A stretch of 64,000 nt of DNA from Tricholoma matsutake. Taxonomy: Eukaryota; Basidiomycota; Agaricomycetes; Agaricales; Tricholomataceae. The translations under genes were made by a program, and so were the position numbers. Of this stretch, positions 53,935-64,000 are shown piece after piece. The stretch spans positions 4,774,001 through 4,838,000 of the forward strand of contig AP026544.2 of the NCBI GenBank assembly GCA_026075535.2, written 5' to 3'. Numbering within the stretch: position 1 is the stretch's first letter; every line of letters begins with the position of its first letter. The notes under the pieces were generated by a model. It had not been told where the DNA came from and searched no databases. It saw nothing but the letters and a program-made list of their open reading frames with translations.

Positions 53935-54294
53935 TGTTATCTATATAGGAGTGATACAAGCTATAAAGAATATAACTATAGGTAATGTTAAGTATAATGG
54001 CTATTGGTACATATAATGAGGATACTCACTTCAGCTCTACACTTGGAGAGTAGTAGAAAGTCTGAGGTAGGATCTGTAATTGACCCTAGTATAAGTGAAG
54101 CAGATACACAGTGATGATGGGCAGTGGAAGTGATTGATCATAAGTACTAAAAATAGATAAACAGATAACAAACTTGATAACCATAGATTGTCTGCTCCAA
54201 CACTCCCTCAATCTTTGTATAAACCAAGTGAGGCAGAAAAGTACTTGACTTTCAGGCTTGGAAGTGCCTTTGTAAGAGTGTCAGCAATCATATC
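53935..54294 (-). mobile_element. copia-3 stub: LTR and C-terminal RNase H codons
   Basis: A TG..CA-bounded segment (53935-54202, ending CTCCAACA) is followed by a GAGGGAGTG polypurine-like tract. Minus-strand codons beyond it read DMIADTLTKALPSLKVKYFS, the usual end of a copia RNase H. The stub stops at 54294, where a hAT-like terminus begins. No second LTR was found, so this is a 3' remnant. Confidence 0.6.
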
Positions 54295-55610
54295 TAGGGA
54301 TCTGCATGGGTTTGACAACCAGTGTGGGTTATGGGTATGGGTATGGGTCACACTCAGGGTACCCATGCCCAACCCACCACCATACATGTGGGATATTCAA
54401 CAGTTGCAGTACTACATATTACATAAAGTAATCTTACTTATTATGTATTATCTATGGTAACTACTAACTAAGGGGGCAGAGTACCTGGGGAGGGGTGACA
54501 AAACAATGAGACTTATATATGTTCACTATGTTGTGACATATTTGTATAAGTAAACAATGCTTATACTTAATATGACATATTCGACATGTGACTTCATTCA
54601 CTCCTGCTCCATGGCCACTACACCAACCAACAACAGAAGCAAAGACAAAGGTAGAGAGGACGTGGGTGGAGAGGACAATGATGATGACATGTGTTGTGGT
54701 TGTCATCAAGTATGTTTCTCCTCTTCTTTTCTTGTTTTTATCAAGTAACTAAATCTTTTTCTTTCTTATCTTGTATCTAGGTATGTTTTTTTGTGTGTCG
54801 ACACCTCAGTATGCCTGCCATACACCCACCATGTCACAGCAACCAGCAACCCCTACCACCACTGTGAGCCATTGCTCATGGGCCATATGTAAGTTTCTTT
54901 TCTTTCTCTTTTTATTTTATTGTTACTAATTAATTACTAGTTTTAGCCATTGCTGATGATGGTGATGAACCCCACCACCTTACCACTGCCACAACCCCTT
55001 GCTCATGGGGTGGGCTGGGTGGTATGAAGCCTCCCAGGAATGATGACAGGAGAATGGGGACAATACAGCAACAATGACAGGATGAGGACAACAACAACAA
55101 CAGCCAGGACCAGGAAAGACTGGCTGACAATGAGGACCAGACCAAAGAAATGAGGATGAGGATGAGGGCCACCTCCATGATGACAGACAATGATGACAGG
55201 GGGAGGACAGCAACAGCAGGATGGCAGGATGGCAGGACTATGACAACAACAGGGGGAGGATGATAACACAGTGGAGAGGACTGATGACAATGACAAAGGA
55301 ATGACACACCACCCACCCCAAGCCTCATGAACTACCACTCATGGGGTGGATCATGGGTGGAATGATGATGAGGGCAGCCACCCACAAGCAACAAGGCACT
55401 GACAATGATGAAAATGAGCACCAGGGCCCCACAACAATCCCAGTGCCCCATGACCCAGTGCCTAACCCTGCTGTTGTGAGCCTCTTCTTGCATGGGGGAT
55501 TGCAGGTGGTAACAGTGACAATGAGTACACTGATGATGGGAGGGGGTGCAACTATGGCTGACAACAATGACAACAGTTCAAACAACAAGTGACGAGAGGA
55601 CAGGCCCAGG
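54295..55610. mobile_element. possible third hAT-like element (hAT-3), right end not found
   Basis: It begins TAGGGATCTGCATGGG where the copia-3 coding stops. GGGTATGGGT and ACCCATGCCC words follow, as expected for hAT subterminal repeats. The interior resembles those of hAT-1 and hAT-2: GATGACAACAAC tracts and repeated GTGAGCCATTGCTCATGGG motifs at about 54863, 54996, 55330 and 55475. No matching right terminus was seen in the next 2 kb, so it may be truncated. Confidence 0.45.
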
Positions 55611-55924
55611 AGACATGTAACAGATACTGCTTACATATGACTTGGCCCCTGGGCCTATCTTAGTTATTTGTTGATAGTTGTTTACAGGTAACTACTTTTT
55701 ACTTACAATGTATACAACATAGCAACCAAATAGACTGGATTCTGCCCTGTTAGGTGCAATGTAAGTCTCAAGTATTCTAAGCTAGTAACTAACTGTTACA
55801 CTTTTTTGAGCTAACCAGCTATTGGAAGCTACAAGCTTACCAAATAGAAGTACAAAGTTATTTCTTATATTAGATATACTCAACCAGCAAACAAACATAG
55901 TGATGTGACACCTTCAACAACAAG
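55611..55924. other. AT-rich sequence before the gypsy-3 gag start
   Basis: No gene is visible. It could hold the 5' LTR or leader of the gypsy-3 relic, but no second copy is available to define one. Confidence 0.35.
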
Positions 55925-58900
55925 ATGGATGATGACTGTGACCGCTACACAACAAGCCCCAACCCAAGCAGAAGGTATGCAACCACCTTCCACCCCTCAA
56001 AAATCATCTTGACAACCCAAATGAACCATAGTAGGAGGGTCAAGAGTAGACAAGAGTCCCAGAGTGGACTCTCTAAAGGCAAAGGCACATGAAACCAGAC
56101 TGAGAATGATGACATAAGCTCCATCGTCACTGATACCAGTGCTGACTGGACTCACTATGCAAGTACCTAAGCCACAGGGATCTGGTCATTGAGTAGGTGA
56201 CAGGCATGCATCCAGCACACCGAACCCCTTCATCTCAGAACCTCGAGGGGATATGCCACTGCCCTTCCCACTGGCCCCGGCATTCGCATCTTTGCACCAA
56301 CTACCCAAAACTCCAGAAGCTCAGACTGGATGCCAATGCCTAACTTCAAATTCCCATTTGCCTCATATTCCAGAACACTTACAGTCTACCATTGAGACTG
56401 CCCATATCAATGCGGATGGGAATGAAGTGTCAGATGGTGAAATCAAGGTTGAAGACCCCATGGAAATGCTCAACTGATCTGAAGGTCTAATATGGGATGA
56501 AGGCCCATTCATGAACCAATATCTACACATGAAGATCAGGAACATAGTGCACAACCAGACAAGAGAGGTCTTAACCCTCGCCAAGAAAAAGGTAGACCTA
56601 TCTTTGATGGTCTACAAGAACATATATCTTGATATATTCAAGGTGCTCATAGTGAAATGGGTTGCCTCAAAGAAAAGGGTTGCCTCAAAGAAAAGGGATA
56701 CAATAACATCAACTCCATCCATAACAAACTTAGAAGACTACATGGAACAACGAGCTGAGACCCCTTGATGTCAGCTTAAACATGAAACTGAAGATATTCG
56801 AGTACCCCAGGATATACAACCAGAATACTCCTATGTGGACCCTGCTGTCAAGATTGCAATTGCCAGTATCAATGCACCTCAGCAAGCAGGGGAATTGAAT
56901 GACAACAATTGCCACCATTGCAATGCGGCTAATCAACATCACCATCTTATGTTCGACAAGACACTATCCCCAATGACCTTTTACCAGCCAGAACCAACTG
57001 AAGATATGGACTCTACTCGACCTGCCACACAGGGAACATCCGAAATGTCTGGACCAATGATTCAAGTACCCCATAGAGCATGAACCCCTATGGTGAGCAC
57101 CATTGAGGACCGAATCACTTACCAATGTCTTAGAAACAAGGACCTTGAGATAGCTGGGAACTCATTGTATGATGATCAAGGAATAATGTTCAATGGACAT
57201 CATCATATCAATATGTTAGACCATCGCTACACACAGATAGCAAGACCAACCTGACCATCCAGCAATCCTAATGGTGACAATGATGGGACAGATGACTGAA
57301 CTAATGGAAATTGAAGACAACCCCCAGACCCACCATTTGTCCTGTGTAACTCCTCCCAACACTGTAATCCCTATGGTACAACCAGCAATGGTGGAGGTGG
57401 CAGAGGTGATGATGGTGAACCTCCTGATGGCAGAGGAGGTTTTGACTCTGGAGGAGATGACCCTGATTGACTGAATAATTGGTGCCCTTTACATAGGGGT
57501 TATTCTATGCCACCCACAGATCAAGCCAGGTTACACACACCTGGTGTACATGCTACATCTGAACACCATCACACTCAGATGGATTGCTTGCTATGGCTCT
57601 GTTGAGAACACCTCACTGTTCAACTCAGAATACCTGAAGGAACGAAAGTCCATAGAGCTGACACCAGCTCTGTAGGACATTACAGTGGATCACCTAAGTT
57701 TTCAGACTTAGAAAATTGGCTCATCAATGTGGTTGTAATGCTTCAAGCCATCCAGTATGGAGGAGACGATAGGGACCAGGAACACATGCTATGTGTTCCC
57801 AAATTCTTGGATGGCAAAGCAAAGAAATGGTACTCTTGCCATGTCATCCATGTGAACCAATCCCAGCTACACTGGACTTTTGAGGACATAATTATTGGAT
57901 TATATGATTGCTTCATGCACCCGACTACCATGCAAGATGCTTGGAAAGTATATGCTGCCACATGTTACTTGGACAAGCTTGGTATTCAAGGATATTATGA
58001 TACTCTCATCGATCATGCCCAGAACATGTCAGTATACCTGGATGCATACAACATCATGAACACCTTCCTATGTGGCTTTCCTAAGGAAATGCATACAAAA
58101 ATGCTTGAGAATGGTCTCATGCTGGAAGCAAATACTGTTGAGGATTTTGTATCTGAAGGCAAAGCATTGGAAGTGGCTATGAAAACCATGGAACATTACA
58201 ATCAGCATTCAACAAGTACTACTCATACTATGGAAACACCAAAGACCCAAGGCTGACATGAGGATAAGGAAAGAAGGGTTGGCGTAACCTTTGTGAAGAG
58301 ATTGGACTTGAACCAGGACAACAGCAGATCAAAGCCTAGAATCTTTGTAAATAACTGTGTGAACAACTATAAATCAAATTTCAAGCCCAGGAATAACAAT
58401 GATTAAAAAATGCCCAAGGCACACCACAATAACGACAAACTTGCAGCTATACCTGCGGGAGTGGACATGAATTGTTTCAATTGTGATGAGCCAGGGCACT
58501 ACACTAGGGACTGCAAGAAACCAAAATGGAATAAGTCACATGTCCGAGCAGCCTACACTGCTATAGCTGAAGGAGAAAATATGGATGATGATGAACAGGA
58601 TGATCAAATATCAGAACATAGCACCCAACAACTGGATCCCAAGGCTACCAGAGTGACGAGGTAGAAATGGTCGAGGTCGAGGTATATGACAATAATGACT
58701 GGTATGACCGTGTATCTGACACTGAACATATGTTTGTGATTGGAGAAACAGACCGAACTCTGGTCATGAAGTCTCGTGAGGATGGACTGGCACAGGATAT
58801 AGACAAGGCCCACTTTTGAAAGGTATGCTTATGGACAGATAAAACAACAAGACCCCAACCAGACTACAAACCTGAAGAAAAGGAGTGTTTAGCCATACTG

Positions 58901-61187
58901 GTATCTATTGGTGGATGTGAAGCATGGACACTCTGGGATTCAGGCAGCATGATGTTTGCTCAAGTTGCCAACATTCAAGTCTTCCCATTAATGAACCCTC
59001 ATGTACTACAATTGGGAACTGTAGGAAGTCAGGCAACAGTGAATTATGGCATGGAGGTTAAACTGGAAGCCCCGGGCATAAGTGATGAGACTTATGTAGA
59101 TATCGCAAACTTCGATCATTATGATATGATCATCAGAACACTATTCATGCACAAGAATAAAGTAATACTGGACTTTGAGAATAAACAAGTCATTGTCAAT
59201 GGCAAACCAACACCAGCTGTGAAGATACTGTTGGACAACAGTGATGGATGTTTGTGCTGATATAGTAGTGACGACAAATGTAAGAATTGACTACATGGTA
59301 GTAAGCCAACCATAGAAGAAATACCAGACAATGACAATAAGAAAAATGGATGCACACTACCTGAAGGAGTTCCTGCACTCCTCATGGATGATGAAGAGTT
59401 TAAAGCTCTTCAACAGGGGGAAAAACTGGCACCAAAACTGTCAAAACCTAAGAAAACTTGTCAAAAAACTAATGTTATGGAATGTCAACCTACATCTTCT
59501 AAAGTAAAAGCAGAAGATATGACTATGGACAAAGAGGAGAAGATCTTTGAGGAACAAAATAACACAATGATGAGTCAAAGCACTCGTTCATTTTGGGATA
59601 GATCAATACCTTGACCTCAACATGACTGGCTACATGACCCCAGAATGCCAGACAAATGGAACACTGTAGTAGCATCCATGAGAGCCTATGAAGGAAACCA
59701 TACATCACTGAAGGGAGAACAGTACCAAAATGCTCTCAAGGATGAGACATCTGATCCTTCAGAGTTCATGGAATGACAACCCAGCCCACTGGACTATGTC
59801 AGGAAGCAATCGTCCATACAATTGAAACCTCAGAAGACTGACTTGGAACAGGATTTCAAGACTCTTCATTCTAGGTTCCACAAACCTAAGAAACCACCAG
59901 AACCACATGAGAAACAATGTGAAGAATGCTGGGAGAGAGAAAGGCAAGTCCAGAGAGTTGGGACTTACCGAAGAAGACTACCCGTGATTATGACAACAAT
60001 GGTATGATGAGTTCTCAGATATCCTAGGGGGAACTTGGGACCAACTACCACCTTGGAGAGAGGTGAATCATGAGATTCACCTTATTGATGATAATAAACA
60101 GCACTACCACCTACCTAAGGTACTGAATTCCTTGCATGAACAGTTCCATGAGAAGGTCAACTGATATGCAAACACTGGATGGTGGGAACCACAATCTGTG
60201 AACCAAGCAGCTCCAATGCTTTGCTTGAGCAAGAAGGACAGGAAGATATGGACCATGGTAGATGCCTGTCAAAGAAATAAAAATATGATTAAGGACATTA
60301 CACCCTTACCAGACCAAGATATTATTTGCAAAGATGTGGCCCAAGCCAAGATTCATTTGAAAGTCAACTTATCTGACACATATGAACAGGTCTGAGTACA
60401 GGAAGAAGATGTATGGAAGACTGCATTTGCCACAATTGCAGGAACCTACATTAGCAATATCATGCAACAAGGAGACTGTAATGCACTGGCAACCTTCCAA
60501 CGACTTATGACATCCATATTCAGAGATGTCATTGGTAAATTTATGCATGTATACTTAGATGATATTTTCATCTACTCGGACACTCCTGAGGAGCATGAAG
60601 CCCACCTTCATACTGTTCTTGAATGCCTTAGAAGCAACCAGCTATTCCTCAAATGGTAAAAATGTGAACTGTATGCAGAACAGATTGACTGCCTTGGTCA
60701 TGTTATTGACAAGAATGGCATACATGCAGATACTGACAAACTCTCTCATATCAGGGAATGGTGAACACCATGGAACTACAATGACATAAGTTTTGTAGGC
60801 TTGGTAAACTACTTAGCCAACTTCCTACTGGATATCACACATTATATGGGACCCTTATTGGCTATGACACAAAATGGAACCCCCTTCCATTGGCAACCAA
60901 TTCACCAACATTGCTTTGACATGATCAAACAAATATGCTGCAATACACCAATTATCACACCTATCAACCCCAAACACCAGGATGAACCGATCTGGATGAT
61001 ATGTGACATGTCTAAATCAGGCATAGGAGCAATGTATGGTCAAGGACCTATGTGGCAAGGATGCCACCCCGCAGGATTTATGTCAAAGAAATTTACCATT
61101 GCCCAACACAACTATGCCATGCATGAGTTGGAAACTCTTGTGATCCTTGAGGCATTATTGAAATGGGAGGATAAACTAATTGGATAT
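55925..61187 (+). pseudogene. gypsy-3: decayed gag-pol relic ending inside RNase H
   Basis: Recognisable pieces appear in order. A Gag core is at 57729-58256 (KFLDGKAKKWYSCHVIHVNQ). A CCHC knuckle is at about 58464-58515 (CFNCDEPGHYTRDC). Protease (WTLWDSGSMMFAQ) is near 58930. RT has VYLDDIFIYS at about 60550. RNase H starts at 60970-61187 (ICDMSKSGIGAMYGQG). Many stops of all kinds and frameshifts separate them. This contrasts with gypsy-1 and gypsy-2, where only TGA occurs. Integrase and both LTRs are missing. The similarity breaks at about 61187, where unrelated sequence begins. It belongs to a different gypsy lineage from the other two. Confidence 0.85.
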
Positions 61188-61238
61188 TGGGTGAGGTCTT
61201 TACACTCCCCCCCCAATCTGAGTGGACTCCGCTCAGAC

Positions 61239-61345
61239 ACTTGGACAGTCCTAGGACTTTGCTCGGACTTTGCTCAGACTTTGTTGGCTGAAAGTCCTGC
61301 CAAACTAGATGTCCAGTCTGAGCTGAGTTCTTGGACTGTCCAAGT
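61239..61345. repeat. short inverted-repeat element
   Basis: ACTTGGACAGTCC (61239-61251) and its exact inverse (61333-61345) bracket about 80 bp of ACTTTGCTC repeats. It sits at the break of the gypsy-3 relic and may be a miniature transposon or a hairpin. Confidence 0.55.
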
Positions 61346-61373
61346 TGCTTATATAATTGACTGAAAAATCACT

Positions 61374-61455
61374 TGCTACTGCAGGGATTGAACCCTCATA
61401 GTCACATGATAAAGTACAATTAAGGCAACAATATAACCGTTAGACTAAAGTATCA
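61374..61455 (-). tRNA. tRNA-Leu(TAA)-like pseudogene
   Basis: The minus strand has an A-box match (TAGTCTAACGG) and a B-box match (GGTTCAATCCC). A 7-bp acceptor stem pairs at six positions (TGATACT with AGTAGCA). The anticodon loop reads CTTAATT, giving anticodon TAA. The total of 82 nt and a variable arm-like stem (TCAT...ATGA) fit a class II tRNA. There is one extra T after the acceptor, and the stems contain mismatches. It is probably a pseudogene or a tRNA-derived repeat head. Confidence 0.4.
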
Positions 61456-62044
61456 TTACAGGTAGATAGTTTTATCTCTCTATGTACTGCCCTGGCTGTG
61501 ATGACAAATCAACACAGCCACATCATTAGGCTGGTGGCATTGACTAGTAATCAGGGGGCTGCAGCAACATTGAAAATTTGAACATGACAAATCTATGGCC
61601 AACCAAAGAAACGGCATAAAGCCAGCAGAACGAGCTCATGCTGGGAAAATCTTGCATGACAATTTGATGCTTAGTAATTTAGTAATACACAGGTACCAGT
61701 TGCAGTTTGTATTTGAAAGCATGTTAGGGTTAAGGTTAACCATGGGCAAATATTACACAGCCACTGAAATTTGATGGCACGGTCCCGAAATTCAAGTTCA
61801 ATGTCCTAGGCCAAGCTGACATATTGAAAGAAGACAAATACATCGAAAAACTGGTATATAGAAAGATGCTACCTGTGCACAGAGATTGAAATAGAAGAAA
61901 TGTTGCCTACGGGAGTATCACTGAACTGGGTCTTCAAGTTCACCATCACACTGGCCACAGTGATCATGATACAACAGCCTTAGACTTGTGACCCTCATAC
62001 CAGTATGAGCAAGTGTCGATACCTCGTAGAGGGACTGGACAATG
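61456..62044. other. intergenic, no gene seen
   Basis: No gene was recognised. The stretch contains short frames only, and its right end is the 3' flank of the JmjC gene. Confidence 0.4.
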
Positions 62045-64000
62045 CTAAAGTGACTGTAACAATGGTAGGGTACCACATCTCCTGCGTTTGCATGGATGTG
62101 AGCATGTGAAGATGGTCTGAACGTTGGATATACCATCATCATCTGAGTTGCTCAGATCACCACCATCATCACTACTGGACTGGTCTTCATCATCACTGTC
62201 TGAATCGCTTTCTTCACTGTTGCAGTCAGAGTCATCTGAGGAATTCATGTCATAATCTGATTCCATAACCAGATCATTGTACTGCTGTACGAAGTCCAGG
62301 TCCACAGGAGTTGCCCCGAGGCTCAGGATATCATGGCCTGCGATGTCTTTGTAAGTAGATTGTGTTTAAAGAAAGTGTAATACCTATGTACATCTCATGT
62401 ATGAGGATAACACTCCTGCCCTAGCCTTAACAACGTATCTTGGTCTCACCCACTTGAAGCCCTCGCTAACCCCAAAATGCAGATCATAAGGGAAATACTT
62501 CTTCAGTAAATCCATCAGAACATCTGCTGTGCACTCCAACACTTCACCTTGAGCATCATTCTCTTCTGCCATAGTCTTAGTATATGAGATCAGTGCTACA
62601 ATATGCTGGGAGAGTAGGTCCTTGAATATGAGGCCACCATTGATGAATGATTCCTTCTCGGGGTCGAGAAACAGATAGTGTGCACACCACCAATGATGAA
62701 GGTCCCTAGATAGCCCATGGGCATGGATAGTGCACAGCCGATCATGGTTATGTTTAGGTCCATGTCGATATTTCTTCCTGTATGCCAGAGGGTTGATGAG
62801 ATCCCCAAGTTCCATGACGATGCATAACATGAACAGGTCAAGCACCCCTTCAAAAATATAGACATCAGGAATATGACAAGTGGACGGTGGCATCGACAAA
62901 TCTAGTTTAGACCAGCGCTTGATGAGGACATAGTGAAGATAAGTAACCATCCTTCAAAGTAGAAGATGCACATCATGACTGTGTTCCATGTTCGTCACCC
63001 TCTTGCTAGCAACAAACATATGATAAAGCCTGAAAACTGTGTCTTGGATCGTGGACATCGCATAAAAATGACCTCCATGACAAATTGCAGATTCTGGTGT
63101 CACAACAAAATGTGGTGTGTTTGGCCACATTAACCTATAGGACAATGGTTATGAATATGGGGGTGCCAAGCAGACACAACTTCCATTCGGGATCTGGGAC
63201 AAAGAAGGACTGCCTCAAGGTCCCACTTCTCCAGGTTGGCAGCAGAAATATCGTATTCTTCAGTGAATAGCGTAGCATCAGAGAAATGCATCGACCCAGG
63301 TTTGGGCTTTGCAACGATCCACCATTTCATGCCAGTTTGGGTGTCGATGTAAGTGCAGAAGCCGTTGCAATCAATATGCCAGAGATGGTGGGCACCTGAT
63401 GTTGCCGCAAGGCCCCATCTAGTACTTGCCATTGGAAATGAAATAGTTTGGCTACACATCAGTAAATCGATGGTGGCACTGAACACTGCAAGATCAGAAG
63501 CAAACGATGTGGGAGGATGAGGGGCAGACAGCATTGGGAAGTCCAGTGCATTGAGGATTTTACTTTTCTCCCTATGACACCTCAGCATATCTTCTAAAGT
63601 ACCCTTCAGGTGGCGAGATGATTCAGCTTCGAAGGAGTTTTCAATTGAGTAATCTGGTACATAATCAGGATGTCCAAGCACAAAAAGAATATGCTTCAAA
63701 CACACCATGAATCATCACAGACCTGCACAGGTCCCCTAATGTTTTCAAACCCTTTTCATCAAAAGCAAGTGTAGGCTCAAATTGGTCATGTATTACAACA
63801 TGTTTTTGGCAGAATATTGCTTGTATCTCTTGGTCACTCTTGCTCCCGAGTTCCTGCTTTGAGAGTATACAAAATGCACTCTCCTCCAGACAAGCCATCC
63901 ACAGAGGTTGGCCATCTTTATAGCCTGCTATGACAGCACTGTGAATAATTTTGAACATGGAGCACTCATCATTAAACTAAGGGAGTGCCAAAAGTCACTA
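62045..64000 (-). pseudogene. JmjC-domain protein gene, partial, with one premature TGA
   Basis: The gene runs off the right edge. Visible pieces, 5' to 3' on the minus strand, are GYKDGQPLWMACLEESAF, then SKILNALDFPM and SSGAHHLWHIDCNGFCTY-like sequence (63400-63330), whose HID is the expected iron-binding pair of a JmjC fold. MWPNTPHFVVTPESAICHGG follows after a short GTCTGC..TATAG intron near 63134-63175. The last exon encodes an acidic Ser/Asp tail (MNSSDDSDCNSEESDSDSDD). A TGA at 62951-62953 interrupts the frame between LLL and RMVTYL. JmjC proteins are 2-oxoglutarate-dependent hydroxylases or demethylases; this subfamily is multicopy in Agaricomycetes by my recollection. The exon border near 63715 is unresolved. 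Confidence 0.65.

Overview
The window looks like nuclear DNA of a filamentous basidiomycete, most likely an Agaricomycete. The protein-coding genes are split by many short introns of about 45-70 nt with GT..AG borders and CTAAT/CTAAC-type branch points. The gene set is fungal: a monocarboxylate-type MFS porter, a SET5-like methyltransferase, Ubp6, BAP31/Yet3, a Cbf1/USF-type bHLH factor, malate dehydrogenase, and short proteins of types frequent in mushroom genomes. No prokaryotic features, rRNA or CRISPR were seen. Identifications come from reading the sequence; nothing was searched.

Layout. (1) 1-7.8 kb: an unidentified minus-strand gene split by a complete Ty3/gypsy chromovirus (gypsy-1, 1278-7472; 402-bp LTRs, 5-bp target duplication). 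(2) 7.8-10.9 kb: no confident gene, but a TA-flanked MITE-like element and a dispersed repeat whose inverted copy lies at 17.95 kb. (3) 10.9-27.9 kb: the gene island, in order MFS porter (+), SET5-like (-), Ubp6/USP14-like (+, divergent from SET5 with only 145 bp between), Mug135-like (+), BAP31-like (+), bHLH (-), malate dehydrogenase ending in SKL (-), a 3-kb gap, and a conserved hypothetical (-). (4) 27.9-30.6 kb: gene-poor. (5) 30.6-36.3 kb: a young, apparently intact Ty1/copia (copia-1, one 1621-1632-codon ORF). (6) 36.5-38.3 kb: a non-autonomous hAT-like element with an 8-bp target duplication.

(7) 38.75-53.82 kb: a stack of nested insertions. A decayed Ty1/copia (copia-2, 351-bp LTRs, target duplication AGACC) carries two insertions. 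One is a 2.1-kb segment in gag that holds a 20-bp minisatellite, itself split by a 706-bp solo LTR. The other is a hAT-like element in the leader that was in turn hit by a second gypsy chromovirus (gypsy-2). (8) 53.9-61.2 kb: older debris, namely a copia LTR and RNase H stub, a possible hAT-like end, and a gypsy gag-pol relic that breaks off inside RNase H. (9) 61.2-64 kb: a small hairpin, a tRNA-Leu-like pseudogene, and a JmjC-domain gene with a premature stop that runs off the right edge.

The island genes are ordinary housekeeping or regulatory genes and I see no shared pathway. The more informative content is transposon archaeology. In-frame stops of gypsy-1 and gypsy-2 are all TGA, often at codons that are Arg in the sister element, which fits CpG cytosine decay. 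Both copia elements share an internal initiator-tRNA primer-site motif. Gypsy-1 and gypsy-2 place pol in the -1 frame after gag. I did not find a convincing wholly new biological system.
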